From assembly GCA_019637645.1 (NCBI GenBank), contig JAHBVH010000068.1, positions 1 through 45,322 of the forward strand: 45,322 nt of DNA. Reading direction: 5' to 3'. Below the pieces are notes generated by a model, which searched no databases, had not been told where the DNA came from, and saw nothing but the letters and a program-made list of their open reading frames with translations. This DNA comes from Caldilineaceae bacterium (GTDB taxonomy: Bacteria; Chloroflexota; Anaerolineae; Caldilineales; Caldilineaceae). Within the stretch, counting starts at the first letter, position 1. Every line of letters starts with the position of its first letter. Of the stretch, positions 1-8,840 are shown in pieces. The translations under genes and the position numbers were made by a program.

Positions 1-262
1 TCTAACCGACTTGACCAAAGCCGCGGGCGCAGGTGGCGATGCTGAGGCGCAAAAAGAAGCCTTGGGCACGATTGCCTTGGCCTACAATGAATTACTGCCC
101 CAGATTCCGCTCTTTGAGCGCTATGGCAACAACCCGGTTCCCAGCCGCTTCGCCGCTGGCTGGCTGCCCGAAGGGGATCCCATCTATCTCAACAGCCCCT
201 ATGCGGATTCGTTCGTTGTCCTCCAAATTTTGGATGGCACGCTCCACCCAGCTGGGGAATAA
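1..262 (+). CDS. ABC transporter substrate-binding protein, family 5 (3' end only)
   Basis: An open frame enters from the left edge and stops with TAA at 260-262. The 87 visible residues have the C-terminal features of family 5 (oligopeptide/glycoside type) binding proteins: an amphipathic stretch ending in NELLPQIPLFERYGNNPV, which is the usual segment near the end of the second lobe, then a short tail. The start, signal peptide and ligand pocket lie outside the window. The same-strand genes that follow encode sugar-type oxidoreductases, so a glycoside or sugar ligand is more likely than a peptide, but this is inference. Two strong hairpins follow, so this gene probably ends its transcript. 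Confidence 0.7.
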   Translation, partial: LTDLTKAAGAGGDAEAQKEALGTIALAYNELLPQIPLFERYGNNPVPSRFAAGWLPEGDPIYLNSPYADSFVVLQILDGTLHPAGE

Positions 263-316
263 GTGATCAAGTAGTCATGATCAGCTAACGCGGCCCGGCC
301 GCGGGAAGATTGTCAA

Positions 317-372
317 AGATTGAGAGATTGCGCGCGTGGATAGTTGGTCCATGCGGCGCAATCTCTCAATCT
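317..372. terminator. Inverted repeat, likely terminator after the solute-binding protein gene
   Basis: Arms at 317-333 and 356-372 are perfectly complementary over 17 bp, with a 22-nt loop, and are followed by a short pyrimidine stretch (ctttctcg). It begins 55 bp after the stop codon of the upstream gene. There is no long T-run, so termination may be weak or factor-assisted. Confidence 0.5.
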
Positions 373-394
373 CTTTCTCGTAGGACTTGCACCA

Positions 395-435
395 AGCTAG
401 CGCTGACAGGGTTGAAAACTCTGTCAGCGCTAGCT
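395..435. repeat. Palindromic intergenic repeat (CTGACAG family)
   Basis: The 15-bp arms 395-409 and 421-435 are perfectly complementary, and inner pairs (including one G-T) extend the stem to about 19 bp around a GAA loop. The core, ctgacagggttgaaaactctgtcag with separated halves, matches palindromes at 5273-5307, 9884-9917 and 17101-17133. It is one member of a dispersed repeat family and may also act as a terminator. Confidence 0.6.
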
Positions 436-548
436 CGGGTATACTTCCACTCTATTCTCGTACAAGTTGCGACCTAGCTTCCCTGCCCTAGGACAAGCTT
501 GCCAATTTGTCGCTCTACCAGGAGATGGGGCGCGACTTAGGTTACTTT

Positions 549-1751
549 ATGACCAGTATTCGTCTACTTACCTTAATCTCGGCTATCTGCTATGTAGCGA
601 TCGGCATCAGTTCCCCGCTGATCACCCTCTATTTACAATCATTGGGCTCTAGCTACGCCCAAATTTCTTTGATCTTGGCGACCGTAACCATTACCATGTT
701 TTTTGCCAACTATGGCTGGGGCTGGCTCTCGGACCGCTTGGGACGGCGCAAGCCCTTGTTGGTAACAGGCTTGGTCATTCTGGCCACGGCCTTTTTTTTG
801 CTCAGTCGTGTCCCCAACGGCAACTATGCTTGGGCGGCGCGCATCTTTGAGGGAGCAGGGACCGCGGCCTATTCGACCATTAGTCTAGCCCTCATGGGCG
901 ATCTACTCGAATCAGAGCGCCAAAAAGGGCGCAGCATGGGCATTTTTCGGGGGATCGGCTCCTTTGCCTTTGCCATCGGCGCGATCATTGGCGGTCGTTT
1001 GGCCGATGCAACATCAATCGCCCAAACGCTCATGGTCTGTTCTGGTCTTTATTTGTTAGCGGCGGTCGTGGCCTTGGCGATTCAAGAAGTGCGCCCAAGC
1101 TTCCAGCCCGAGCCTCCCCCATCTACCCCACCAGCAAGCGGAGAGAACGCCCAAGCGTCACGCCGGATGAACCTACAGCCGTTGCCCATCTTCTTTTTGC
1201 TGGGCGTTGTGCTGTGGACAAGCGCCCACTCGGCCTCGGCTTCCATGTGGCCCAACTATATGCAAAGTCTGGGCTATTCTAAGACAGCCAGTAGCAGCCT
1301 TTGGGGGTTGGCGGCCTTTATTGAGTTTCCGGCCATGTACGTTGCCGGGATGCTCTCGGATGTGATTGGCCGCGCTCCCTTGCTCATTGCCGGTGGTCTA
1401 TTTATTAGTATAACGAACGTAGGTTATCTGCTCTTAGCCGGTATCTTCCCCTTTTTGCTAGGCATTCAGGTCACCCGCGGCTTTGGCTTTGGCAGCTATA
1501 CCACCACCGCGATGACCTTTGCCACCGAGCATAGCGCACAAAAAAATCGGGGGAGCAAGAGTGGTCTGTTCAATATGGTCTCGACGGCTGGCTCCTTGAT
1601 TGGCAGCTTTTTGGGTGGCACCATTGTTCAGGCCATGGGCTTTCAGTTCTTGTACGGGGTCTGTGCCAGCCTCGCCCTCGGTGCTGCCATCTGCTTTTTG
1701 TTGTTGCGCTATCGCACAGCCCAAACGAGCCCGGCTGTCTCCAGCCACTAG
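549..1751 (+). CDS. MFS transporter (12 membrane segments)
   Basis: This is a major facilitator superfamily secondary transporter of the inner membrane, most like DHA/sugar-efflux types. About 12 hydrophobic segments are visible in two halves, split by a hydrophilic Pro-rich loop (near PEPPPSTPPASGEN). The MFS motif A appears after segment 2 as GWLSDRLGRRKP and is echoed in the second half as GMLSDVIGRAP. I chose ATG 549, which leaves a short N-terminus before segment 1 and has AGG 7 nt upstream; ATG 525 and TTG 507 are in-frame alternatives. The substrate is unknown. The neighbouring oxidoreductases and isomerase suggest a sugar or sugar derivative. Confidence 0.8.
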   Translation: MTSIRLLTLISAICYVAIGISSPLITLYLQSLGSSYAQISLILATVTITMFFANYGWGWLSDRLGRRKPLLVTGLVILATAFFLLSRVPNGNYAWAARIFEGAGTAAYSTISLALMGDLLESERQKGRSMGIFRGIGSFAFAIGAIIGGRLADATSIAQTLMVCSGLYLLAAVVALAIQEVRPSFQPEPPPSTPPASGENAQASRRMNLQPLPIFFLLGVVLWTSAHSASASMWPNYMQSLGYSKTASSSLWGLAAFIEFPAMYVAGMLSDVIGRAPLLIAGGLFISITNVGYLLLAGIFPFLLGIQVTRGFGFGSYTTTAMTFATEHSAQKNRGSKSGLFNMVSTAGSLIGSFLGGTIVQAMGFQFLYGVCASLALGAAICFLLLRYRTAQTSPAVSSH

Positions 1752-1826
1752 CCATTAACCATTGACAATTAGTTGTTGATTATTGATAATTCACAATAGT
1801 CAATCATCAATGGCTAATTATCAATG
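1752..1826. other. AT-rich inverted-repeat spacer
   Basis: This spacer is rich in TTGA/TCAA words and far more AT-rich than its flanks. Arms attgataatt (1782-1791) and aattatcaat (1816-1825) are complementary, and partial copies of ccattgaca/tcaatggtca flank them. It may be a terminator or processing hairpin. It makes the upstream in-frame ATG at 1824 an unlikely start for the next gene. Confidence 0.4.
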
Positions 1827-1853
1827 GTCAACGAAAACCAGGAGAAACCCACT

Positions 1854-3098
1854 ATGATTCGCATCGGCATTGTCGGCTGTGGCCGCATCCTCAACGCGCA
1901 TTTGCAAGGCTATCGTCAACTACGCGAAGCTGGCTTTGATAATTTCCGGATCACGGCCCTCTGTGCTCGCAACCTTGACGATGCCCTGATGTTTCGCAAG
2001 CGCGGGGAAGGCCCCACGCCACGCCCCCCTGTGATCGACCCAGCGACCAAAGATCCGCTGGCCGCGCCCCACATCTACCTGAGTGACTTTCAACCCGACA
2101 CCGAAGTGGCTGTCTTTACCGACTACAAGGCGATGATCGATTCGGGCGAAGTAGATGCCGTTAATGACTTTACGTCGCTTTACATGCATCACCAGATCGG
2201 CCAATATGCCCTGGACGCGGGCAAACATCTCTTGACGCAGAAGCCGTTAACCATTACCGTCAAAGCGGGGCGGCAACTGGTGGAACTCGCCAAGCAAAAT
2301 GGGTTGACCTTTGGCGTCTTCGAGAATGTCCGCCAATCGCCCGGCAATCGCGCTGTGCATTGGGCCATCCGCGAAGGCATCATTGGCGACCCCCAAATGG
2401 CGGTCTTGGGGAGCGTTGGCGGCTTTTGGTCACCAGACAAAATTGTGGCCGAGACACCTTGGCGTCATCGCAAGTTGGAAGGGGGCGGCGGTGGGGCCAT
2501 TGATATTGGCGTCCATATCATGCACATGGTGCAATATGTGATTGGCGATATTTTCTCCGTGCAAGCGGCGGTACGTACCTTTGAGCCGACCCGCCACTTG
2601 CGCAATCAGGCGGGGGAGATTCTCAAAAGCGTGGAAGCCAATGTCGATGACACCTACTTTGCCACCGTCAACTTCTGGAACGGCGCGATTGGTCAGTTGC
2701 TCTGGTCTTGGGCTGGGCATGGCGAAGCGCTTTCCTTGGGCGGCCCCGCCTATTTTGGCGCCAAAGGATGCATCAAAGGCAATCAAGTGATCCTCGACGA
2801 TGGCACGCGCACCACGGCCACGGAATTGTTCGAGGCCGAAGCTGATGCTGCCACCAAAGCAGCCTTCTACCCCCACGGCATTACCGATCCCTATACCGTC
2901 TCTCAATACGATTGGCTGCAGGGCATTGAAACAGGCGGCCAGCCCGAAACCGACGGCCAAGTTGGGGTCAACGATCTCGCCGCGGCCTACGCCATGATCG
3001 AATCGTCTCACCTCGGTCGCGCCGTAACCATGGAAGAGATGCTCAGCGGCGAAGTCAATCACTATCAACAAGAAATTGATGATTATTACGGCATTTAG
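1854..3098 (+). CDS. Gfo/Idh/MocA family oxidoreductase (first of three)
   Basis: This is an NAD(P)-dependent dehydrogenase of the Gfo/Idh/MocA family, which oxidises sugars, inositols or sugar acids. The N-terminal Rossmann fold is seen as GIVGCGRI at residues 5-12. The usual EKP motif is QKP (129-131), so the first residue of that motif differs. The C-terminal α/β domain carries the DIGVHIMH helix that normally places the catalytic histidine. At 414 residues it is longer than the 330-390 typical of the family, with an extra segment around residues 50-85. Start ATG 1854 has AGGAG 9 nt upstream and avoids the spacer repeat. It heads the run of three such genes. The substrate is unknown. Confidence 0.88.
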   Translation: MIRIGIVGCGRILNAHLQGYRQLREAGFDNFRITALCARNLDDALMFRKRGEGPTPRPPVIDPATKDPLAAPHIYLSDFQPDTEVAVFTDYKAMIDSGEVDAVNDFTSLYMHHQIGQYALDAGKHLLTQKPLTITVKAGRQLVELAKQNGLTFGVFENVRQSPGNRAVHWAIREGIIGDPQMAVLGSVGGFWSPDKIVAETPWRHRKLEGGGGGAIDIGVHIMHMVQYVIGDIFSVQAAVRTFEPTRHLRNQAGEILKSVEANVDDTYFATVNFWNGAIGQLLWSWAGHGEALSLGGPAYFGAKGCIKGNQVILDDGTRTTATELFEAEADAATKAAFYPHGITDPYTVSQYDWLQGIETGGQPETDGQVGVNDLAAAYAMIESSHLGRAVTMEEMLSGEVNHYQQEIDDYYGI

Positions 3099-3101
3099 AT
3101 C

Positions 3102-3148
3102 AGGACGCGGATAAACGCGGATTTTTCATCTGCGTTTATCCGCGTCCT
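3102..3148. repeat. Strong hairpin with the GCGGATAAACGCGG word
   Basis: Arms 3102-3118 and 3132-3148 are complementary over 17 bp with a 13-nt T-rich loop. The palindrome is built on the ggataaacgcgg/ccgcgtttatcc word, a common dispersed intergenic repeat in several bacterial phyla. It fills the gap between two co-directional genes and could attenuate or process the transcript. Confidence 0.55.
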
Positions 3149-3169
3149 AATTGTTTTTCGGAGGTTTTT

Positions 3170-4174
3170 GTGAAACGTGTTGGTATTCTGGGCCCAGGAG
3201 CCATTGCCCAAACCCATTTGGCTGGTTGGCAACAACTGCCAGTGGAAATTGCGGCCCACTATGATCTACGGCCAGAGATGGCCCAGCGCGCCGCCGAACA
3301 ATATGGCGGCAAAGCCTGTACCACTTTGGAAGAGTTTTTTGCGGCAGTCGATGTGGTCGATATCTGTACACCAGCCGCGGCCCACAAAGAGAATGTCTTA
3401 GCCACCGTTGCGGCGGGCAAGCCGATGGTCTGTGAAAAGCCCTTGGCCCGTCATCTGCGCGATTGTGAGGAAATCGTCACCGCCTGCGAACAAGCCGGGG
3501 TTCCCCTCTTTGTGGCTCAGGTTGTCCGCTTCTTCCCCGAATTTGCCCATGCCAAAGCGGTCATTGAGAGCGGCGCGATTGGCAAACCAGGGGTAATTCG
3601 CACCATTCGTGCCGGCTCCTTCCCGCGCACGCTGGGCAGCTTCTATGGGAACTTTGCCAAAAGTGGTGGTGTGATTCTGGATGTGGGTATCCATGATATT
3701 GATTTCCAACGCTGGTGTATGGGCGAGGTCGAACGGGTCTTTGCCCGTGGGCGCACTTTTGCCGAGCCAGAACGCGATCATGCCTTGATCACCCTGCGCT
3801 TTACCAGCGGTGCCGTCGGCCATATTGAAGCTAGTTGGGCCAGCCCCGTGGGTCAATGGCGTACACGCTTGGAAATTGCTGGCGACGAAGGCTTGCTCGA
3901 ATGGGATTCGGAAGGCGAAGCACCGATCACCCGCGTGACGGCCAACGAAAGTAACACGGGCAAAATCCGCACCACCCTTAGCCCCTATGGCACGGATATC
4001 AACCCCTATAAGGCCGAGTTGGCCCACTTCCTCCACTGTGTGGAAACCGGCGAGCCCATGCGCGTTACCCCGCGCGATGGCTTGATGTCCGTCAAAGTCG
4101 CCCTCGCCGCCATTGAATCCGTCCGCACCGGTCAGCCGGTTGACATTGCAACCTTTCAGGAGACCAGCGCATGA
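3170..4174 (+). CDS. Gfo/Idh/MocA family oxidoreductase (second of three)
   Basis: This second NAD(P)-dependent Gfo/Idh/MocA enzyme has 334 residues, the normal family length. The Rossmann motif GILGPGAIA is at residues 5-13 and the canonical EKP at 89-91. The substrate-domain helix reads LDVGIHDIDFQRW, with the expected His. The start is GTG 3170, chosen because CGGAGG (3159-3164) sits 5 nt upstream and the protein begins directly with the Rossmann strand. Its last four bases overlap the next gene (ATGA), so the two are translationally coupled and may act on one substrate in sequence or as a complex. Confidence 0.9.
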   Translation: MKRVGILGPGAIAQTHLAGWQQLPVEIAAHYDLRPEMAQRAAEQYGGKACTTLEEFFAAVDVVDICTPAAAHKENVLATVAAGKPMVCEKPLARHLRDCEEIVTACEQAGVPLFVAQVVRFFPEFAHAKAVIESGAIGKPGVIRTIRAGSFPRTLGSFYGNFAKSGGVILDVGIHDIDFQRWCMGEVERVFARGRTFAEPERDHALITLRFTSGAVGHIEASWASPVGQWRTRLEIAGDEGLLEWDSEGEAPITRVTANESNTGKIRTTLSPYGTDINPYKAELAHFLHCVETGEPMRVTPRDGLMSVKVALAAIESVRTGQPVDIATFQETSA

Positions 4175-5175
4175 GCACGCAACCGATCAAGATTGGCATC
4201 ATGAGCTTTGCCCACGGCCATGCCCATAGCTATGCGGCCTCCCTCCCCAAGCTTCCAAACGTTACGCTGGCCGGGATCTATGACGATGACATGGCTCGTG
4301 GCGAAGCAGCAGCGCAACGCTATGGGACGCCTTTCTATGCCGATCCAGCAGACCTTTTAGCCCAATCCCTGGATGCCGTAATGATCTGCTCGGAAAATAG
4401 CAAGCACCGCCCCATGGTCGAAGCAGCCGCAGGCAAAGTCGGCTATATTCTCTGCGAAAAGCCGATTGCCACCACCGCGGCGGATGGTCAGGCCATGATC
4501 GATATCTGTGCACGGACCAACACCAAGCTCCAGATCGCCTTCCCCGTGCGCTTTTCGCCGCCGATCCAATGGTTGAAAGCCACGCTGGAACGCGGCGACT
4601 TGGGTCAAGTCTATGCCCTCCAAACCACCAATCACGGTTCGATGCCGGGCGGCTGGTTTGTCGATCCGGCGCTTTCGGGCGGCGGCGCGGTGATTGACCA
4701 CACCGTCCATGTCATTGACCTGCTGCGCTGGTTTTGGAACACGGAAGTCACCGAAGTCTATGCCGAGGTCGGCCACGAACTGATCCACCCTGGCCTGGGC
4801 ATTGACGACGTAGGGCTGCTCTCCTTTACCCTCGCCAATGGCATCTATGGCACGCTTGACACCAGTTGGTCACGGCCAGCCAGCTATACTACCTGGGGCG
4901 ATGTCAAGATCGAAGTGACCGGCGAAAAGGGTGTGATCTTTGTCGATGCCTTCCGCCAACATCTGGCAGTGAGTTCCAACAAAGTGGGCAAGACCCAGTG
5001 GCGCAACTGGGGCAGCAACATGGATCTAGGGCTGATAGACGATTTTATCGACATGATCCGCACCGGCCGCGAGCCGTCGATCACCGGGCTAGATGGCCTG
5101 CGTTCGCTGGAAGTGGCGTTGGCCGCCTATCAATCGGCAGCGAAAGGCCAAGCCATTCAACTGCACCAGCGGTGA
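4171..5175 (+). CDS. Gfo/Idh/MocA family oxidoreductase (third of three)
   Basis: A third Gfo/Idh/MocA oxidoreductase of 334 residues, coupled to the previous gene by a 4-bp overlap. EKP is present at 96-98 and the substrate-domain helix VIDHTVHVIDLLRW carries a His. The dinucleotide-binding loop is unusual: in place of GxGxxG there is GIMSFAHGHAHSY, with histidines and no glycine cluster. This pattern occurs in a subfamily annotated only as oxidoreductase. Cofactor binding may therefore differ from its two neighbours. Confidence 0.88.
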   Translation: MSTQPIKIGIMSFAHGHAHSYAASLPKLPNVTLAGIYDDDMARGEAAAQRYGTPFYADPADLLAQSLDAVMICSENSKHRPMVEAAAGKVGYILCEKPIATTAADGQAMIDICARTNTKLQIAFPVRFSPPIQWLKATLERGDLGQVYALQTTNHGSMPGGWFVDPALSGGGAVIDHTVHVIDLLRWFWNTEVTEVYAEVGHELIHPGLGIDDVGLLSFTLANGIYGTLDTSWSRPASYTTWGDVKIEVTGEKGVIFVDAFRQHLAVSSNKVGKTQWRNWGSNMDLGLIDDFIDMIRTGREPSITGLDGLRSLEVALAAYQSAAKGQAIQLHQR

Positions 5176-5272
5176 TTGGCACGCCCCTTAGCGACCTTTG
5201 CCTTTCATACTGAAAAGTCACGCCAACCAGTAGCCATGTAGGCCATCCGTGCGGAGATAAGTTACGCAACAC

Positions 5273-5307
5273 GAGAGCTGACCGGTTTTGAAAACCGGTC
5301 AGCTCTC
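5273..5307. repeat. Palindromic intergenic repeat (CTGACCGG variant)
   Basis: This 35-nt near-perfect palindrome has 17-bp arms at 5273-5289 and 5291-5307. Its core GGTTTTGAAAACC matches the centre of the other CTGACAGG-type palindromes. The flank gataagttacgcaac (5255-5270) resembles, in inverse orientation, the gcgtaactt flank near 17150. Confidence 0.6.
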
Positions 5308-5337
5308 TGGTAACAGACCAACTTTGGTAGGAATGCG

Positions 5338-6261
5338 ATGACAGAAGAGCAACCACTGCGCGACACCATAGCCCAGGCCATGGGGGAGCCGATCAGCAGC
5401 CTGCAACTACTCGGCTCGGCCTATGGGTCCAATCGGGTCTACCAATTGACAACCGCCACGGGGCAGCGCTATGTAGTCAAACAGCCAAAACAGGTCCGTG
5501 AAAGCTTCTCGCCCTTCTGGCAACAGATGGATCTTCTCTTTGGCATTAACAAAACCAGCCAGATCAGCGCCTTGCCCCATGTGGCGGCGCGGCTGCAACA
5601 GCAAACCATCCTGCCGGTGCCAAAGGTGATCCATACAGAGCCCAATCCAGGGTCCGATCAGGAACCCTTTGCTGTTGTTACAGCAGTGGCAGGAGAGGCT
5701 TACGAACCAGACACCTTCCCACCTAGTGCCGCGTTGCACTACCAGTTGGGCCAGTACATTGGTTATCTCCATGCCCAAACTGATACCGGCTATGGCAATG
5801 TTCTAGCCGAACCACGCCCGCCCAGAGCGGCTTTCCTACCAGCCTTGATCGCCGGTATGCGGCACACGATTACCACCTTTTGGAACGATCAACCAGCGCT
5901 GCATGGGTATCTTACTGAATTGGCAGCAACGACCCCGTTGGACGCGATCTTTAGCACGGCCAATCTGATCATGATCGACATTTCCGCCAATCAGTTTGTC
6001 TATGCGAACAATCAGATTACGGGCGTGGTCGATCTGGATGCCTATGTCATTGGCCCGCGTGAGTTCGAGTTGGCGATTCTGGAAATGTGCATCAGCCAGC
6101 CCGCGGCCTTTCGCCAAGGGTATGCAGAGTATGCCACCCTACCAACCTTTGCCTCCTTCCGCCCGCTTTATCGACTCTGGTCCTATCTCAACGAGCCCGA
6201 CCAAGGCTATGATCGGCAATTGCTCGAGACCTTTATGCAGCGTGCGGTTTATTTTGACTAA
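5338..6261 (+). CDS. Aminoglycoside-phosphotransferase-like kinase with altered catalytic loop
   Basis: The 307 residues follow the APH/choline-kinase-like fold: a glycine-containing nucleotide loop near GSAYGSNRVYQL (26-37), a candidate ATP-anchoring Lys in YVVKQ (K48), and a C-lobe with GVVDLDAYVIGPREFELA (229-246), where D232 matches the Mg-binding aspartate. The catalytic loop normally reads HGDxxxxN; here it is MIDISANQ (212-219). The aspartate (D214) is kept, the His is lost and the Asn is one position early. It could phosphorylate the sugar handled by its neighbours, or be a weak or regulatory pseudokinase. The next gene starts 14 bp downstream, so they are co-transcribed. Confidence 0.65.
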   Translation: MTEEQPLRDTIAQAMGEPISSLQLLGSAYGSNRVYQLTTATGQRYVVKQPKQVRESFSPFWQQMDLLFGINKTSQISALPHVAARLQQQTILPVPKVIHTEPNPGSDQEPFAVVTAVAGEAYEPDTFPPSAALHYQLGQYIGYLHAQTDTGYGNVLAEPRPPRAAFLPALIAGMRHTITTFWNDQPALHGYLTELAATTPLDAIFSTANLIMIDISANQFVYANNQITGVVDLDAYVIGPREFELAILEMCISQPAAFRQGYAEYATLPTFASFRPLYRLWSYLNEPDQGYDRQLLETFMQRAVYFD

Positions 6262-6275
6262 CAAGGATTATTACC

Positions 6276-7130
6276 ATGACACCACCAACGCTTCGCTTGG
6301 GCACCTCCACCTACTCCTATTGGCACTTCACCCCCGAAAAGACACCGATTGAAACTGTTCTGGATGAAGCGCACAAATTAGGCTTGTCTGGGATTGAAAT
6401 CTTACATCGTCAGCTTGCCAGCGAAGAGAGCAGCTATTTTCAAAAGCTCAAACGCCATGCCTTCCACCTAGGGCTAGCCATGTACAATTTGAGCATTCAT
6501 CAGGATTTCATCTGGGAGACGGCAGCGGAGCGCCAGAAACAGATTGACCATACCCTCCACTGTATCGACCTCGCCCACGATTTGGGCATTGGCTCGATCC
6601 GCGTCAATTCGGGCGGCTGGCGCAAACAGGGCAGCTTCAACGATCTGATCCAAGCACGGGGTTGGGTGGAGCCGTGGGCGGGCTATACGAAGGAAGATGG
6701 CTTTAACTGGTGCATCGACGCGATTGAGGCTTGTCTACCCCATGCCGAGAAGCGGGGCGTCATGCTCCTGCTCGAGAATCACTGGGGCCTGACCACCTTT
6801 GCGGCGGATATGGCCCACCTGATCGAGACAGTCAATTCGCCTTGGCTCAAGGCGATCCTGGATATGGGGAACTTCCTCTTCGAGCCCGACATGTACGCGG
6901 CCATGGAGCGGATCGCACCCCATGTTTGGCTGGCCCATGCCAAAACCTACCCCGGCGGCGGCACTTGGTATTCGCTCGATCTTGACTATACGCGCATCTT
7001 CAAAACCCTCTTGAGCCATGGCTTCTCCGGCTATGTTTCGATTGAAATGGAAGGGGCCGAAGAAGCCAGTACCGCCATGCCGAAAAGCGTCGCCGTGCTT
7101 CAACAAGCTTGGCAACAGGCCACGGGCTAG
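6276..7130 (+). CDS. Sugar phosphate isomerase/epimerase family protein (xylose isomerase-like TIM barrel)
   Basis: This 284-residue protein belongs to the xylose-isomerase-like/AP endonuclease 2 superfamily, (β/α)8 barrels that isomerise or epimerise sugars and inositols with a divalent metal. The four expected ligands are visible: E167 (LLLENHW), D196 (ILDMGNF), H221 (AHAKTY) and E257 (SIEMEG). It is the last gene of the rightward cluster and partners the Gfo/Idh/MocA dehydrogenases, a pairing typical of inositol, allulose or glycoside 3-keto pathways. The substrate is not readable from the sequence. Confidence 0.85.
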   Translation: MTPPTLRLGTSTYSYWHFTPEKTPIETVLDEAHKLGLSGIEILHRQLASEESSYFQKLKRHAFHLGLAMYNLSIHQDFIWETAAERQKQIDHTLHCIDLAHDLGIGSIRVNSGGWRKQGSFNDLIQARGWVEPWAGYTKEDGFNWCIDAIEACLPHAEKRGVMLLLENHWGLTTFAADMAHLIETVNSPWLKAILDMGNFLFEPDMYAAMERIAPHVWLAHAKTYPGGGTWYSLDLDYTRIFKTLLSHGFSGYVSIEMEGAEEASTAMPKSVAVLQQAWQQATG

Positions 7131-7145
7131 GCCGCAACGCAATCT

Positions 7146-7167
7146 AACGCCCGCTGCAGCGGGCGTT
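7146..7167. terminator. Bidirectional terminator between convergent genes
   Basis: A perfect 22-nt palindrome (arms aacgcccgctg/cagcgggcgtt) lies 15 bp after the isomerase stop and 18 bp after the end of the leftward pstB. GTT follows it on both strands but there is no long T-run. The position suggests termination for both directions. Confidence 0.65.
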
Positions 7168-7185
7168 GTTCACGAGCCCTGGCGC

Positions 7186-7935
7186 TTACCCGATTTCGCG
7201 GTTCAGATAGGAGCGGGTCAGCGTCTGTTGGGGTTGGTTGAAAAATTGCGCAGCCGGGCCTTGTTCGATCAACTCGCCTAACCACATAAAAACCACCTGA
7301 TCCGCCAGCCGCCGTGCTTGGTCGATATCATGGGTCACCATGACAACGGTATAACGTTCTTTCAGATCGCGCAAAAGCTTTTCAATCCCCCGCGCCGAGA
7401 TCGGATCAAGCGACGCGGTCGATTCGTCACAGAGGAGAATCTCCGGCTCGACTGCAAGGGCGCGCGCCAAGCAGAGCCGCTGTTGTTGCCCCACCGAAAG
7501 CCCCGTCGCTGGCGCTTTCAAACGCTCCGCCACCTCATTCCAAAGGCCGACTTCTTCTAATCTTGTCTGCACGAGATCAGGCAACTGCTGGCGGTCCACC
7601 CCATGAATGCGCGGGCCGTAGGCAATGTTATCATAGATCGACATAGGCAGCGGGAAGGGCTTTTGGGCGAGCAGCCCAATGCGTGTTCGTACTTCGGTGA
7701 CATCGGTGCCAGCGGCGTAAATATCGGCACCGTCAAAAATGACCTTTCCTTGCACCCGCACATTTTCCTGCAGATCGAGCAACCGGTTGAACGACTTTAA
7801 CAACGTCGTCTTTCCACAACCAGAGGGGCCAATGATCGCCGTGATCTGGCGGGCGGGGATATCTAAGCGGATATTCTTCAGCGATTGGTTGCTGCCATAC
7901 CAGACATTCAACGCCTGAATAGACAATGCGGGCAT
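7186..7935 (-). CDS. pstB: Phosphate-type ABC transporter ATP-binding protein PstB
   Basis: This is the cytoplasmic ATPase of a Pst-type oxyanion importer: 249 residues, the normal PstB length. Walker A is GPSGCGKTT (36-44), the signature is LSVGQQQRL (146-154, with Val where Gly is usual), and Walker B is [13 protein letters not shown] (166-178, with Ser for the usual Pro after DE). PstB-type landmarks such as [16 protein letters not shown] and the H-loop VTHD are present. It is the last gene of pstSCAB. The operon begins with the shared sulfur-island promoter and a Cys-rich leader, so the transported anion deserves testing. Confidence 0.9.
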   Translation of the reverse strand: MPALSIQALNVWYGSNQSLKNIRLDIPARQITAIIGPSGCGKTTLLKSFNRLLDLQENVRVQGKVIFDGADIYAAGTDVTEVRTRIGLLAQKPFPLPMSIYDNIAYGPRIHGVDRQQLPDLVQTRLEEVGLWNEVAERLKAPATGLSVGQQQRLCLARALAVEPEILLCDESTASLDPISARGIEKLLRDLKERYTVVMVTHDIDQARRLADQVVFMWLGELIEQGPAAQFFNQPQQTLTRSYLNREIG

Positions 7936-7967
7936 AAACGACTCCTGATTTCTAGCGTCTTGGGTTT

Positions 7968-8840
7968 CTAACGAATGACATGGCGGCTAAGCCGAGTAAG
8001 TGAGAGTTGCGCACAGAGGCTGGTAAACAAGATGATCGCCGTCAAGACCAGCGCGGCCGCATAGGCACGCGCTTGGACGGTGGCAAAGGGCGTGCCTAAT
8101 TGGAAAAAGATCGCCAGGGGCAAGGAGGCCACGGGGCGAAAAAGCGATTCCGGCATGTTATTGGTGTAACCCGCCGTAAAAAGCACCGCGGCGGCATCGC
8201 CAATGCCACGGCCAAAGGCCAGCAGCGTGGCCGTCACCAAGCCTGGAATCGTTTGGCGTAAGAGGATGCCAATGACTTCCAAGCGCGTAGTCCCCAGCGA
8301 AAAGGTCACTTCCCGTAGCTCACGGGGCGTCAGGCTCAACACTTCGTCAAAGGTGCGGGCCAGAATGGGCAGGACGACCAACGCCAAGGCAATGATACCG
8401 GCCAATAAAGAAGCCCGCAGCCCCAAGTAGATCATCAAGGAGAAGCCGAAAGCGCCATAGACAATGCTGGGAATGCCCCACATCACATCCAACGAAAGGC
8501 GGATCAATTGGGTCAGGCGGCTGTTGCGCGCATAGACATGGATGTAAAGCACCAACGGCACGGCCAACAGCAAAGCAACCAAGGTTGCGCCCAACGCCAA
8601 GGCCGCCGAACCAGCAATCGCATTGAGAATACCCCCTTCGCCACCCAGATAGAACGCGCCCGTGGGTACTTGGGTCAACATTTCCCAAGTCAACGCGCCA
8701 ATCCCGCGCCACGTGATCGTGAAGAGAATCAACAGCAAGAAGAAGGTAGCCATGAGGACCGACAGCCACATGAGCACCGTAAAAACTCGTTCCTCCGCTT
8801 TGCGCCACCAGCTTCGCTTTTTTGTCTTTATTGCCATCAT
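7968..8840 (-). CDS. pstA: Phosphate-type ABC transporter permease PstA
   Basis: This inner-membrane permease has 290 residues and about six membrane segments, starting with a Lys/Arg-rich cytoplasmic N-terminus. The EAA-type coupling loop appears as [21 protein letters not shown] followed by the [15 protein letters not shown] stretch typical of PstA. ATG overlaps the pstC stop by 4 bp, giving translational coupling; pstB follows 32 bp later. Confidence 0.9.
   Translation of the reverse strand: MMAIKTKKRSWWRKAEERVFTVLMWLSVLMATFFLLLILFTITWRGIGALTWEMLTQVPTGAFYLGGEGGILNAIAGSAALALGATLVALLLAVPLVLYIHVYARNSRLTQLIRLSLDVMWGIPSIVYGAFGFSLMIYLGLRASLLAGIIALALVVLPILARTFDEVLSLTPRELREVTFSLGTTRLEVIGILLRQTIPGLVTATLLAFGRGIGDAAAVLFTAGYTNNMPESLFRPVASLPLAIFFQLGTPFATVQARAYAAALVLTAIILFTSLCAQLSLTRLSRHVIR

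Noticed and set aside
5308..5316. Further copies of the PhoB-type operator at lone GTAACA/TGTTAC words (5309, 17145, 43906)
   Set aside because: These words stand alone, with no second half-site 11 bp away and no -10 at the right distance.
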